Assembly (NCBI RefSeq): GCF_004363655.1
Contig: NZ_SNZH01000004.1
Coordinates: forward strand, 255,985-319,984
From: Tahibacter aquaticus
GTDB lineage: Bacteria; Pseudomonadota; Gammaproteobacteria; Xanthomonadales; Rhodanobacteraceae
DNA: 64,000 bases
Direction: 5' to 3'
The notes under the pieces were generated by a model, which was not told the origin of the DNA, did not search any database, and saw only the letters and a program-made list of their open reading frames with translations. The translations under genes and the position numbers were made by a program. Shown one piece after another: positions 8,534 to 18,272 of this stretch. The stretch's first letter is position 1. Every line of letters starts with the position of its first letter.

Positions 8534-9979
8534 ATGTCGCAACGCCGCCATCTGCTCCAGGGGCTGACGTTCAAGCTCGCCCTGTTCTACCTGTTGCTGT
8601 CGGTGCCTGCCTTGGCGCTGATCCAGTGGACCATTGTCACCTTCGAATTCCACGAGCTGTTCGAGGCGGTGGATTCCGGCCGCATGAGCCTGATGACGCG
8701 GGACGCGGCCGACGAGATCGGCCGCCATTGGAAAGACGGCAAGACGCCCAGCGAAATCGAGCTGGCCACCCGCGCCGAAGCGCTGGTGCTGCGGCTGGAA
8801 CGTCCGCAGGACGGCCTCGCACCCAGTTCCTACGTGATGCTGGAACTGTCCCGCGTACCGGTCGCCGTCGGCGCCTACGACGGCGACGGACAGCTGCTCG
8901 CCAACGCCCCCGACGGCGGCTGGACCGCCACGCCGCCGCCCGCCGGCGATCCGGCCTGGGAGCTGGCCAAACGCGACGGTTCGGCCGACCTGCCCGGCGA
9001 GGAAACGCCGGAACGCGTGCGCCGCGTGCTGGCGGTGATCCGCGATCAGGCCGGCCATCTGCGCGGCTTTCTGCTGACCGAGCTGCGCCTGCCGCTGCCC
9101 TGGCAGCGACTGGCCGGCGAAAAAAGTTTCGAATGGCCGATCCTGCTGATCTACCTGGTGGTATTCAGCATCGCCACGGCGTTTTTCATGGTGCGCTGGG
9201 TCACACGGCGGCTGAATACCATTGCCGACGCGGCGGAATCGTGGAGTGCCGGGGATTTTTCCACATTGATTCCGGACGAATCCGGCGACGAGCTGGGCCG
9301 TCTGTCGCGCGACCTCAACCGCATGGCCTGCGAGCTGATGAGCCTGATGCAGTCGCGCGCCGACCTGGCCAGCCTGCAGGAGCGCCAGCGCATCGCCCGC
9401 GACCTGCACGACACGGTCAAGCAGAAGGCGTTCGCGCTGAACCTGCAGATTCGCGCCGCGCGGCGCCTGCTTGGCAATGACGATGCGGCGGTGCAGACGC
9501 GGCTGGACGAGTCGTACGAACTGATCGTCGGCATCCAGCGCCAGCTGGTACAGGTGCTGGACGAACTGCGCAGCGAACGGGCGCCACGCGGCTTTCTCGC
9601 CCCGCGCCTGCTGGAGCTGGCCGAACGCTGGGCGCGCATCAGCGGCCTGCAGCGCGAGTTCGAACTGGACGACTCCATCCTCGACGACGCTGTCCACGGC
9701 GAGGCCCTGCTGCGCATCGCCGAGGAGGCGCTGGCCAATGTGCTGCGCCATGCCCGCGCCACGCGAGTCTCAATCAAGCTCCACCGCAAGGACGAGCAGA
9801 TTAGCCTGAGCATCGCCGATAATGGCATCGGTGGCGCCGACTCCAGCGGCGGCATGGGCCTGGCAAACATGCGCGCCCGCGCCGAAGGTCTGCCCGGCGG
9901 CCAGTTCGAATTGATCAGCCCGCCCGGTGCCGGCACCGAGGTAAGGGTTCGCTGCAACTACGGAGCACGACTGCAATGA
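8534..9979 (+). CDS. NarL-family sensor histidine kinase
   Basis: This inner-membrane sensor kinase has 481 residues. Transmembrane segments lie at about 13-35 and 201-222 and enclose a periplasmic sensor domain of about 165 residues with no recognised ligand signature. A HAMP linker follows (about 220-275), then a HisKA_3 domain with phospho-acceptor His292 in ERQRIARDLHDTVKQ. The C-terminal HATPase carries ADNGIGG and GMGLANMRARAEGLPGG. The kinase autophosphorylates and passes phosphate to the response regulator that starts within its stop codon (ATGA overlap at 9976). The domain order matches LiaS/DegS-like kinases. The stimulus is unknown. Confidence 0.9.
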   Translation: MSQRRHLLQGLTFKLALFYLLLSVPALALIQWTIVTFEFHELFEAVDSGRMSLMTRDAADEIGRHWKDGKTPSEIELATRAEALVLRLERPQDGLAPSSYVMLELSRVPVAVGAYDGDGQLLANAPDGGWTATPPPAGDPAWELAKRDGSADLPGEETPERVRRVLAVIRDQAGHLRGFLLTELRLPLPWQRLAGEKSFEWPILLIYLVVFSIATAFFMVRWVTRRLNTIADAAESWSAGDFSTLIPDESGDELGRLSRDLNRMACELMSLMQSRADLASLQERQRIARDLHDTVKQKAFALNLQIRAARRLLGNDDAAVQTRLDESYELIVGIQRQLVQVLDELRSERAPRGFLAPRLLELAERWARISGLQREFELDDSILDDAVHGEALLRIAEEALANVLRHARATRVSIKLHRKDEQISLSIADNGIGGADSSGGMGLANMRARAEGLPGGQFELISPPGAGTEVRVRCNYGARLQ

Positions 9980-10623
9980 GCCAACCGATTCGCGTCATCA
10001 TCGCCGACGACCATGTCCTGGTGCGTCAGGGCATCCGTGCCTTCCTGGACACGTGCGACGACCTGACCATCGTCGGCGAAGCGGACAGCGCCGAGAGCGC
10101 CGCTGCCGTATGCCGCGAACTGATTCCGGACGTGGCCCTGATCGACCTGGTCATGCCCGGCGGCGGCGTCGAGGCGACGCGCCTGATCCGCACCTCCTGC
10201 CCCTCTACCCAGGTGCTGATACTCACCAGCTACGAAGACGATGCGCAGATCGTGCATGCGGTACAGGCCGGCGCGCTGAGCTACCTGCTCAAGGACACCG
10301 ATGCCGACACCCTGGCCGATGCGGTGCGCCGCACCGCCCGCGGCGAGGCGATCCTGCATCCGCGCATCGCCACGCGACTGGTACAGGCAGTGCGCACGCC
10401 CGCTTCCGACCCGGCACCCAGCGCGCTCGACCGCCTCAGCCTGCGCGAACGCGAAGTGCTGGAGCTGATGGCGGACGGCCTGTCCAACCACGTCATCGCC
10501 ACCCGCATGGGCATCGGCGAGAAGACCGTCAAGACCCACGTCAGCAATGTGCTGGCCAAGCTGGAACTGCAGGACCGCACCCAGGCCGCCGTCTACGCCT
10601 GGCGCGCCGGTGTCAAACGCTGA
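9976..10623 (+). CDS. NarL/LuxR-family response regulator
   Basis: This 215-residue transcription regulator pairs with the preceding kinase. The receiver domain (1-120) shows the acidic pair Asp11-Asp12, phospho-acceptor Asp57 in VALIDLVMPGG and Lys106. A LuxR-type helix-turn-helix (about 148-208) has LSLREREVLELMADGLSN and VKTHVSNVLAKL. The ATG at 9976 overlaps the kinase stop, so translation is coupled. The two genes form a self-contained two-component system; the downstream LprI-MliC-like gene, 207 bases away, is a possible but unproven target. Confidence 0.92.
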   Translation: MSQPIRVIIADDHVLVRQGIRAFLDTCDDLTIVGEADSAESAAAVCRELIPDVALIDLVMPGGGVEATRLIRTSCPSTQVLILTSYEDDAQIVHAVQAGALSYLLKDTDADTLADAVRRTARGEAILHPRIATRLVQAVRTPASDPAPSALDRLSLREREVLELMADGLSNHVIATRMGIGEKTVKTHVSNVLAKLELQDRTQAAVYAWRAGVKR

Positions 10624-10712
10624 GCCAGACTCCTGCAGGAATGCACCGAGCCCCACGGATGGCCTTGAACGATGCCGGGCACGGCGAGCAGCGCGAACAG
10701 CGCCGCAAGGTG

Positions 10713-10743
10713 TAGGGTGCGACAGGCATCGCGAAGTACACCG
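10713..10743 (+). repeat. Degenerate copy of the GTGCGATGAGCGCAGCGAA-type intergenic repeat
   Basis: The stretch starting TAGGGTGCGA and ending TACACCG aligns to the repeat at 59723-59760 across about 31 bases, with roughly 23 matches by eye. It sits in the 207-base gap before the lysozyme-inhibitor-like gene. It may be a decayed copy of the same dispersed element, or chance in GC-rich DNA. Confidence 0.35.
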
Positions 10744-10830
10744 CAAGGTCTGCCCGCCGCGATCGAGCCCGAATCACGGGCGGCTTCTTCGCCGCCCGCA
10801 GGACGTCCTACCGAAACCAGGAAGCTGTCG

Positions 10831-11424
10831 ATGAACACTGCGTACTGCCGCGTTGCCGCACTGTCCCTGCTCGCCCTTGCCGCCGGCTCCGCCAGCGCGG
10901 CGCGGCCGTCCTACGACTGCACCAGGAAGCTGCAGAGCACCGTGGAAGAACAGATCTGCGCCGACGAAAAGCTCGCCGCGCTGGATCGCAAGCTGGCCGA
11001 GGTGTTCAAGGCTGCCCAGGGCAAGAGCAAGGGCAAGAGCGGCAGCACGCTGAAGGCCGAGCAGATCGGCTGGATCAAAGGCCGCAACGAGTGCTGGAAA
11101 AGCCCGATCCAGCAGCAATGCATGACGGACAACTACGAACAGCGCATCGCCGAACTGCAGGCGCGTTTCAGCCTGGTCGCCGCCACAGCCAGCGTCGAAT
11201 ACGTCTGCGACGGCGACAGCGTGCCGGTCAGCGCCAGCTTCTTTGCCACCGAGCCACCGTCGGTACTGGCCCGGCGCGGCGACGACAGCCAGACCCTGCT
11301 CAGCGTGCCCAGCGCCAGCGGCAGCCGCTACGAGGGCCGCAATGTCTCGCTGTACGAGCACCAGGGCGAGGCGCTGATCACCTGGGGCCCCGACGGCAGC
11401 GAGCGCAATTGCCGCAAGAAATAG
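10831..11424 (+). CDS. LprI-like (DUF1311) plus MliC-like lysozyme-inhibitor protein
   Basis: The protein has 197 residues. A signal peptide (1-23, ending SASA) is followed by a DUF1311/LprI domain (about 28-110) with its cysteines (YDCTRKL, EQICADEKL, NECWK, QQCMTD) and heptad-like helices. Residues 121-194 resemble MliC/PliC: VEYVCDGDS opening, SASGSRYEG (the SGxxY active loop, residues 163-167) and HQGEALITW where MliC has the KGxxA segment, with a closing Cys (NCRKK). MliC blocks c-type lysozyme by inserting these two loops into its active site, and LprI has also been reported as a lysozyme inhibitor, so the fused protein is a candidate periplasmic lysozyme inhibitor. The start at 10831 was chosen from the signal peptide. 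Confidence 0.8.
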   Translation: MNTAYCRVAALSLLALAAGSASAARPSYDCTRKLQSTVEEQICADEKLAALDRKLAEVFKAAQGKSKGKSGSTLKAEQIGWIKGRNECWKSPIQQQCMTDNYEQRIAELQARFSLVAATASVEYVCDGDSVPVSASFFATEPPSVLARRGDDSQTLLSVPSASGSRYEGRNVSLYEHQGEALITWGPDGSERNCRKK

Positions 11425-11571
11425 CTACAAGGCGGCACTCTGGCGTAGTACAGAAATTTGAACCGGCGTAACCGGGCCGGCCGGCGCCGGACCTGACGCC
11501 TGCGCAAACCGGCGCAGCGCCGCCAGTTCGGTACCGGCGCCCTACCGCAGCCCGCGGCAGGCCCGTGCAAA

Positions 11572-12255
11572 TCACTGCCCGCGCAGGCGCGGCACCAGCC
11601 GCGAAAGTATAATCATCCACAAGGCACCAATGGCCCAGCCGGCCAGCACGTCGCTGGGCCAGTGCACGCCGAGATAGATACGGCTGCAGCCGACCGCGAT
11701 CGCAACAATCCAGGCCACCAGCAGCAGATAGTCGCGCACGCGCCGGTCCTGGAAATCCGCGGCGAGCAGCATGGCAAAGGTGACCCAGGTCACCGTCGCC
11801 ATCAGGGTATGCCCGCTGGGAAAGCTGGCGCTGTAGATTTCCGCCTCGTGCGATACCAGGTCGGGCCGCGGCCGCGACACCAGCAGCTTGGACACGGCGC
11901 TGACGATCTGCGCGCCAGCCACGCTGCCCGCCAGGATCAGCACATCCATTCGCCGCCGCTGCAGCCACAGGTAGCCGGCCAGCAGCGCGCTGCCGCCGAT
12001 CACCACGCCAATGCCGCCCAGGCCGGTCATGTCGCGCATCACATCCTCGAACCAGGCCGGCCCGAGGGGATCGTTCAAGGCCTGCGGATTGCGCAGCAGC
12101 AGCATGATCTGCCGGTCCAGCGTGTGCGCACCGCCGTCGGCGAACAGCGAGGAAATGGCCAGCGCCAGCAGGGCCAGCGCCGCCACGCCGATGATCATGC
12201 GCCGCGGCCAGCGCCGCGCGGCAGGCGCGGCGCTGGCCGGAGTCGATACGCTCAT
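11572..12255 (-). CDS. PAP2-family membrane phosphatase
   Basis: This 227-residue integral membrane protein has about six hydrophobic segments and the three PAP2 signatures: KLLVSRPRP (Lys123 to Pro131), SFPSGH (PSGH 146-149) and SRIYLGVHWPSD (Arg192, catalytic His198, Asp202). Such enzymes dephosphorylate lipid phosphates such as phosphatidic acid, phosphatidylglycerol phosphate or undecaprenyl pyrophosphate at the periplasmic face. The start at 12255 lies 19 bases after the stop of the M20 peptidase gene, so the two are probably co-transcribed. Substrate cannot be read from sequence. Confidence 0.88.
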   Translation of the reverse strand: MSVSTPASAAPAARRWPRRMIIGVAALALLALAISSLFADGGAHTLDRQIMLLLRNPQALNDPLGPAWFEDVMRDMTGLGGIGVVIGGSALLAGYLWLQRRRMDVLILAGSVAGAQIVSAVSKLLVSRPRPDLVSHEAEIYSASFPSGHTLMATVTWVTFAMLLAADFQDRRVRDYLLLVAWIVAIAVGCSRIYLGVHWPSDVLAGWAIGALWMIILSRLVPRLRGQ

Positions 12256-12274
12256 GCGTGCTCCTGCGCCGCGT

Positions 12275-13753
<1,479 letters not shown>

Positions 13754-13971
13754 GCGGTTTTCCTGGGCTGTACGGCAAAGCGCGGATCTTACCGCGGCAC
13801 CGGCCGGGCCACGAAACCGCTGGGATTTTTCCCAGCGCCGTACGCGGCGTCTGCGCAGGGTTCGACGGGGTGTCTGCCTGACGAAGGCAGCGGCCGCACT
13901 GCCTAAAGTTTGCACCGTCGGAGCCGCAGCGGCCCGGCACCAAACCCACACAATCGATCCGGAGCAAACCC

Positions 13972-14253
13972 ATGAACAAGTTCATCCAGTCCCTCGTCCT
14001 GTCCCTGGCCTTCTGCCTGCCGGCCTTCGCCGCCCAGCCGGTGAACGTCAACACTGCCGACGCCGCCACCCTCGCTGCCAACCTCAAGGGCGTGGGTCAG
14101 AGCAAGGCCGAAGCGATCGTCGCCTATCGCGAGCAGAACGGCGCGTTCAAGAGCGCCGACGACCTGGCCAAGGTGAAGGGTATCGGCGACAAGACGGTCG
14201 AGGCGAATCGCGAATTCATCCTGGTCGAGGGCGGCGCGGCCAAGAACAAGTAA
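13972..14253 (+). CDS. ComEA-like helix-hairpin-helix DNA-binding protein
   Basis: This 93-residue protein has a signal peptide (1-20, ending AFA) and a single ComEA-type double helix-hairpin-helix domain, beginning VNVNTADAATLAANLKGVG and continuing ...DDLAKVKGIGDKTVEANR. In naturally competent bacteria ComEA binds incoming double-stranded DNA in the periplasm and ratchets it inward. Small exported HhH proteins of this size are widespread in gammaproteobacteria. No other competence gene is nearby. A hairpin and a terminator follow. Confidence 0.85.
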   Translation: MNKFIQSLVLSLAFCLPAFAAQPVNVNTADAATLAANLKGVGQSKAEAIVAYREQNGAFKSADDLAKVKGIGDKTVEANREFILVEGGAAKNK

Positions 14254-14288
14254 GACACGGCGTATCGCCAGGCCGCCATCACCGCGCC

Positions 14289-14321
14289 GCCGTCCATCGC
14301 CTGCCGGCGGCGATGGACGGC
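14289..14321. repeat. 13-bp perfect inverted repeat
   Basis: The arm GCCGTCCATCGCC (14289-14301) pairs perfectly with 14309-14321 across a 7-base loop. There is no T tract directly after it, so it is not a classical terminator by itself. It could stabilise the 3' end of the comEA-like transcript or work with the terminator 29 bases downstream. Confidence 0.6.
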
Positions 14322-14347
14322 GCCCCCCGACAACCCGCGAACCCCGA

Positions 14348-14370
14348 AGAACCGCCTTGTGGCGGTTTTT
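14348..14370 (+). terminator. Rho-independent terminator downstream of the comEA-like gene
   Basis: The stem AACCGCC (14350-14356) pairs with GGCGGTT (14361-14367) around the loop TTGT. The last two paired bases run into a TTTTT tract and then CGCTTTT. It sits about 100 bases after the comEA-like stop codon, on the same strand. Confidence 0.8.
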
Positions 14371-14459
14371 CGCTTTTCCACATCAATACAGAATTGAAAT
14401 CGCAGATTGGGGCAAGCCGCTGGCACACCCCACCATCGCGGCGTATCCGCCACAAAAAG

Positions 14460-14520
14460 CCCATGCCGAAGGAATGCTTTGGCCGGTGTCCCGGCGAAAC
14501 GAACATTCCTTCGGCATGGG
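14460..14520. repeat. Palindromic (REP-like) element with 17-bp perfect arms
   Basis: CCCATGCCGAAGGAATG (14460-14476) is exactly inverted at 14504-14520. The 27-base centre includes a second small GGCCGG/CCGG pairing. The perfect arms are too long for chance and lie between genes. The outer flanks (AAAAAG on one side, TTCTTT on the other) extend the symmetry imperfectly. This structure is typical of repetitive extragenic palindromes or of non-autonomous miniature elements. Confidence 0.75.
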
Positions 14521-14595
14521 TTCTTTGATGATGAGCCACCTTGCTGTTGGGGTGCGCCTTGTGGCTTACCCCACCTACGTCGCTGCCCCGCGCAC

Positions 14596-15294
14596 TTAGT
14601 CGTCGCCACGCGCCAGCAGCTGGCGCAGGAACGGCACGGTCACGCGGCGCTTGGCCGCCAGCGATTCGCGGTCGACCCGGTCGAGCAGCGCACCCAGGCT
14701 GCCGAGGTCGCGCGCATAGCGGCTGAACAGGAAATCCAGCACGGCTTCGTCCAGTGCGATACCGCGCGTCTCGGCGCGGGAACGCAGCACCTCGCGCCGC
14801 TGCGCATCGTCGAGCGGGCGCAAGGGTAGCTGGGTGCAACTGGACAGGCGCGATACCAGGTCTGGCAGCTGTATGCCGATCTGCGCTGGCGGTGCGCTGG
14901 CAACGAAGACCAGGGTGCTGCCTTCGGCACGGCAGCGGTTGTACAGGTCGAACAGGGCGTGTTCCGCCGCGGCGTCGCCGGCAATTGCGTCGAGATCGTC
15001 CAGCACCAGCAGATCGCTGCCGCCGAAGCCGCGGATGGCACCGTCCACCGGCGCGGGCAAGGCCGCCAGCGGCAGGTACTGGGCACTGATTTCCTGCGCG
15101 TTGGCCGCCTGGCAGGTAGCCATCAGCAAGTGGGTGCGGCCGCTGCCTTCCGGCCCGAACAGGAAGATCCAGCCGTTGCTGCTGCCGTCAGCCAGCTGGC
15201 GCAGCAGCTCCACCGTGGCCTCGTTGCCGGTGGCGAAAAACGTATCGAAGCGCTGCTGTGCCGGCCAGCGCCATCCCAAAGGCAACTGCTGCAC
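14596..15294 (-). CDS. hda: DnaA regulatory inactivator Hda
   Basis: This 232-residue AAA+ protein is homologous to DnaA domain III and matches Hda length (233 in E. coli). With the DNA-loaded beta clamp it stimulates hydrolysis of DnaA-bound ATP after initiation. The N-terminal QLPLGW element is a clamp-binding type motif. Walker A is GPEGSGRT (47-54), with Arg in place of Lys as is usual in Hda, and Walker B is LLVLDDLDA. No ATG exists; the GTG at 15294 lies one base after the stop of the PerM-like gene (TGACGTG), so translation is probably coupled. The gene ends a leftward operon DUF2066-PgsA-like-PerM-like-hda, an order also common in pseudomonads and xanthomonads. Confidence 0.92.
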   Translation of the reverse strand: MQQLPLGWRWPAQQRFDTFFATGNEATVELLRQLADGSSNGWIFLFGPEGSGRTHLLMATCQAANAQEISAQYLPLAALPAPVDGAIRGFGGSDLLVLDDLDAIAGDAAAEHALFDLYNRCRAEGSTLVFVASAPPAQIGIQLPDLVSRLSSCTQLPLRPLDDAQRREVLRSRAETRGIALDEAVLDFLFSRYARDLGSLGALLDRVDRESLAAKRRVTVPFLRQLLARGDD

Positions 15295-15295
15295 G

Positions 15296-16495
15296 TCAAT
15301 GCGCGCCGGGCTTGTCGTTGCCGCCCGGCAGCACAATGCCGGGTGCGGCTTGCGCCACCGTCGGCAGCGGCTCCAGGTCGCCCGCGGCAACCACGCTGCC
15401 ATGCGATACCACCACCACGCCGGACACTTCGGGTTGGGGCTGCTCGGCCTGGTAGAGCGTGCTGGCGGTGTATTTCTCGTGCAGGTAGCGCAGCACCACC
15501 ATGAACACGGCCGCGGCCGGCAATGCCAGCAGCACGCCGAGGAAGCCGAACAGCTCGCCGCCGGCCAGGATGGCAAAGATCACCGCGACCGGATGCAGGC
15601 CGATCTTGTCGCCGACCAGCTTGGGTACCAGCACATAGCCTTCGATGGTCTGGCCGACGCCGAACACGGCCAGCACCATGATCACGTGGGTCCAGTCCTG
15701 GTATTGCACCACCGCGGCGATCAAGGCCATGCCGACACCGACGATGGCGCCGAGGTAGGGCACGAAGCTGATCAGGCCGGCGATCATGCCGATCAGCGGG
15801 CCTACGTCGATGCCGATCGCCCACAGTCCGACTGCATACAAGGTGCCCAGCGCCAGCATCACGCTGAGCTGGCCGCGCAGGAAAGCCCCCAGCACTTCGT
15901 CGGACTCCCGCGCCAGCCGGCTGATGGTCGGCTCTATCGTGCGCGGCAGCAGTTCGTTCACCCGCGCCACCAGCACGTCCCAGTCGCGCAGAAGGTAAAA
16001 AGTGACAACCGGAATAAGTACCAACTGGGCGACCCAGCCGAGCACGGTCAGGCCCGACTTGGATACCTTGGCCAGCAGCGCCGTGGCCACGCCGCCGGCT
16101 TCGCGCCAGTGTCCGCTGAGCATTTCGATCAGCTTGTTCGGGTCGGCGAAATCCAGCGTGATGCCGAAGCGCTTTTCCAGCTGCGGCTGCGCCTCGGCCT
16201 GGATCCAGGCGAGCCAGCGCGGCAGCTGTTCGAGGAACTTGGCGATTTGCCGCTCAGTGAATGGAATCACCAGCAGGATCAGCGCCACCACGCCGACGAT
16301 GATGAAGAAGAACACCAGCGACACGGAGAAATTACGCGACAGCCCCAGCCGTTCGAGCCGGTCGACGACCGGATCCCACAGGTAGGCGAACAGGGCCGCG
16401 ATGGCGAACGGCGTCAGCGCCGGCGCCAGCAGGTAAATCAGTCCACCGCCTACCAGGGCCACAGCCAGCCACTGCCAGCGTTCCGTCGTTGTCAT
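15296..16495 (-). CDS. AI-2E family (PerM-like) membrane permease
   Basis: The protein has 399 residues and about eight transmembrane segments. It opens with a hydrophobic stretch (WLAVALVGGGLIYLLAPALT) and contains the family region LIGMIAGLISFVPYLGAIVG and the later GYVLVPKLVGDKIGLHPVAV. Members of the AI-2E transporter superfamily include TqsA and ion antiporters, so substrate cannot be assumed to be autoinducer-2. The C-terminus carries about 60 hydrophilic residues. Its ATG overlaps the stop of the phosphatidyltransferase gene (ATGA), and its own stop precedes the hda GTG by one base. Confidence 0.88.
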   Translation of the reverse strand: MTTTERWQWLAVALVGGGLIYLLAPALTPFAIAALFAYLWDPVVDRLERLGLSRNFSVSLVFFFIIVGVVALILLVIPFTERQIAKFLEQLPRWLAWIQAEAQPQLEKRFGITLDFADPNKLIEMLSGHWREAGGVATALLAKVSKSGLTVLGWVAQLVLIPVVTFYLLRDWDVLVARVNELLPRTIEPTISRLARESDEVLGAFLRGQLSVMLALGTLYAVGLWAIGIDVGPLIGMIAGLISFVPYLGAIVGVGMALIAAVVQYQDWTHVIMVLAVFGVGQTIEGYVLVPKLVGDKIGLHPVAVIFAILAGGELFGFLGVLLALPAAAVFMVVLRYLHEKYTASTLYQAEQPQPEVSGVVVVSHGSVVAAGDLEPLPTVAQAAPGIVLPGGNDKPGAH

Positions 16496-17058
16496 TGCGG
16501 CCTACCCCGTTGTGAATGCGTTTCGCGCCAGGCTTTGAGCGACCAGCGCGCGATGTAGTCCAGACCGCTGGCCAGCGTAGCGACGGCGACGGCGGCCAGC
16601 AGCCACTGGTTCAGCCATTGCGGCCATTCGGCAAAGCGCGACAGATGCAGCAGCGTCGCCAATACCAGCAGGATCTGCAAGACCGTGGTCAGTTTGCTCA
16701 GATAGCTTGGCGCCGCATGCAGTGGACCCACCAGGTTATGGTAGGCCACGGCACCGGCAACGATGATGACGTCACGGCCGAGTACCAGCAGGGCCAGCCA
16801 CCAGGGCAGCGCGCCCGCATCGGCCAGGCCGAGGAAGCAGGCCAGCAGCAGCAGCTTGTCGGCGACCGGATCGAGCAGTCCGCCCAGTTCGCTCTGCCAG
16901 GAAAACCGCTTGGCCAGATAGCCGTCCAGCGCATCGCTGAGACCGGCGAACAGGGCCAGCAGCAGCGCTGCGTCGAAACGACCGTTGCGCAGCAGCCAGG
17001 CCAGCGGCACCGTCAGCAGCATGCGCAGCAGGGTCAGCAGGTTCGGAATGTGGCGCAT
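16492..17058 (-). CDS. CDP-alcohol phosphatidyltransferase (PgsA-like)
   Basis: This 188-residue inner-membrane enzyme transfers a phosphatidyl group from CDP-diacylglycerol to an alcohol such as glycerol 3-phosphate. The complete signature is present as DALDGYLAKRFSWQSELGG followed by LLDPVADK, supplying the four metal-binding aspartates. About five to six transmembrane segments are visible. ATG 17058 (MRHIPNLLTLLR) is the best start; a TTG six codons upstream overlaps the DUF2066 stop and is an alternative. The position between DUF2066 and PerM matches the gammaproteobacterial hda neighbourhood. Whether it is the main phosphatidylglycerophosphate synthase or a second copy cannot be told. 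Confidence 0.88.
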   Translation of the reverse strand: MRHIPNLLTLLRMLLTVPLAWLLRNGRFDAALLLALFAGLSDALDGYLAKRFSWQSELGGLLDPVADKLLLLACFLGLADAGALPWWLALLVLGRDVIIVAGAVAYHNLVGPLHAAPSYLSKLTTVLQILLVLATLLHLSRFAEWPQWLNQWLLAAVAVATLASGLDYIARWSLKAWRETHSQRGRPQ

Positions 17059-17072
17059 GCGCCCGATGCGTC

Positions 17073-18149
17073 TCAAGGATTCAGCGCCAGCGACGCCTCC
17101 GCGCCGTCGCTCGCTGTTGCACCGACCACGCTCAGGGCGCCGTCCGGCGGCAGGTAGGCCATCCAGCGGTCCAGTGCCAGGTTCAAGGTGAGCTTGAGCA
17201 TCACACTGTCGCCGCGCGCCTGTTCCGGCTGGTACTCGCGCACCAGTTCGTTGCCGCTGAGGGTTTCGAACAGGCGGGCGTAGTCCTGGGCGGATTTCAG
17301 CCCGCCGACCCAGACGCGCGCGGTCGTGATGCGCCGCTCCTCAGCCTGGCTGGCGCCACGCCCGCGGGTCTTGTCCACGGCACCGTCGGCACCGGCGACC
17401 AGGGCCGCGGCCAGGTCGGGATCGCGCGATTCCCAGACCGGCTGTGCCTGTCCACCGAGGACCAGGGTCCAGCGCGCTATCCAGTCGCTGCCGACGCGGC
17501 GCAGCTGGCCGATCAGCACGGTATCGGTCTGGTAGCGCACAGCGTCCGCAGCCAGGGTCATGGAGTCGCCTTCCCAGACGATCTGCGCCGTGGTCTGCGC
17601 CTGGTCGGGCGAATCCAGGCGCGGCCAGACCAGGGTCACGCCGCGCTGTTCGGCCATCTGCTGCATGGCACGGGCGGCCGGATCGGTGTTGTCGAGCAGG
17701 CGCGGCCCCTTGCCATCGTCGATGGCCAGCCAGGCCACCACCGGCGCGCGCGCCGCGGGCGTCCAGACCTTGAGACCCCGATCGCGCAGCACGCGATCGA
17801 TGGCGCTGCGGTCGAAACTCGCCACCAGGCTCAGGCGCAGCAGCGGCTGGCCGTCGACGGTCTCCACCGACTGGCGATAGGTGTACTGCTGCACATAGCG
17901 CTCGGCTGATTCGACCAGCTTGGCCACGGCTTCGCTGCTGGCCGCCGCCCGGTCGCCGGTCAGCTTGACCACGACCTGGGCCAGCGCGCTTTTCAGGGCG
18001 ACAGCGCGCTGTTCGTCGGACTGGTCGGATACCGGCACTTCGCCGGTATACAGCGCGTTCGGGCTCTGGGCCTGGGCCAGGCCGTTCCCCAGCGGCAGGC
18101 ACAGGAGGAAAAAGAATAAGCTGAGCAATCGGGCGTAACGCACGGACAT
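17073..18149 (-). CDS. DUF2066 domain-containing exported protein
   Basis: The protein has 358 residues. A signal peptide (about 1-27, [16 protein letters not shown]) precedes a DUF2066 region with [27 protein letters not shown] and VQQYTYR, followed by a beta-rich second half. The function of the family is unknown; its genes lie next to hda and purM in many gammaproteobacteria. This start (18149) was chosen from the signal peptide; a longer frame runs antisense into purM. It is the first gene of the leftward hda operon and is divergent from purM, with 123 bases between starts. Confidence 0.85.
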   Translation of the reverse strand: MSVRYARLLSLFFFLLCLPLGNGLAQAQSPNALYTGEVPVSDQSDEQRAVALKSALAQVVVKLTGDRAAASSEAVAKLVESAERYVQQYTYRQSVETVDGQPLLRLSLVASFDRSAIDRVLRDRGLKVWTPAARAPVVAWLAIDDGKGPRLLDNTDPAARAMQQMAEQRGVTLVWPRLDSPDQAQTTAQIVWEGDSMTLAADAVRYQTDTVLIGQLRRVGSDWIARWTLVLGGQAQPVWESRDPDLAAALVAGADGAVDKTRGRGASQAEERRITTARVWVGGLKSAQDYARLFETLSGNELVREYQPEQARGDSVMLKLTLNLALDRWMAYLPPDGALSVVGATASDGAEASLALNP

Positions 18150-18272
18150 TCCCTGGTCGGCGAGCGGAATCGTGCCCAAGTCTGCCCAAAGCCCGTCGCG
18201 ACGTCCATGTCGGCGCAGGCCAGGCGCGGCGGTCGCTGCTATCATTGCGCCCCTTTTTGTGCCGGCCGCCCC

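Larger units (their letters stand above)
14254..14595. other. Gene-free stretch with hairpins and an inverted repeat
   Basis: No gene is supported in these 342 bases. They contain a 13-bp perfect hairpin (14289-14321), a short Rho-independent terminator (14350-14370) and a large palindromic element (14460-14520). All three are listed or described separately. Short frames that cross the palindrome simply translate its two arms. Confidence 0.7.
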
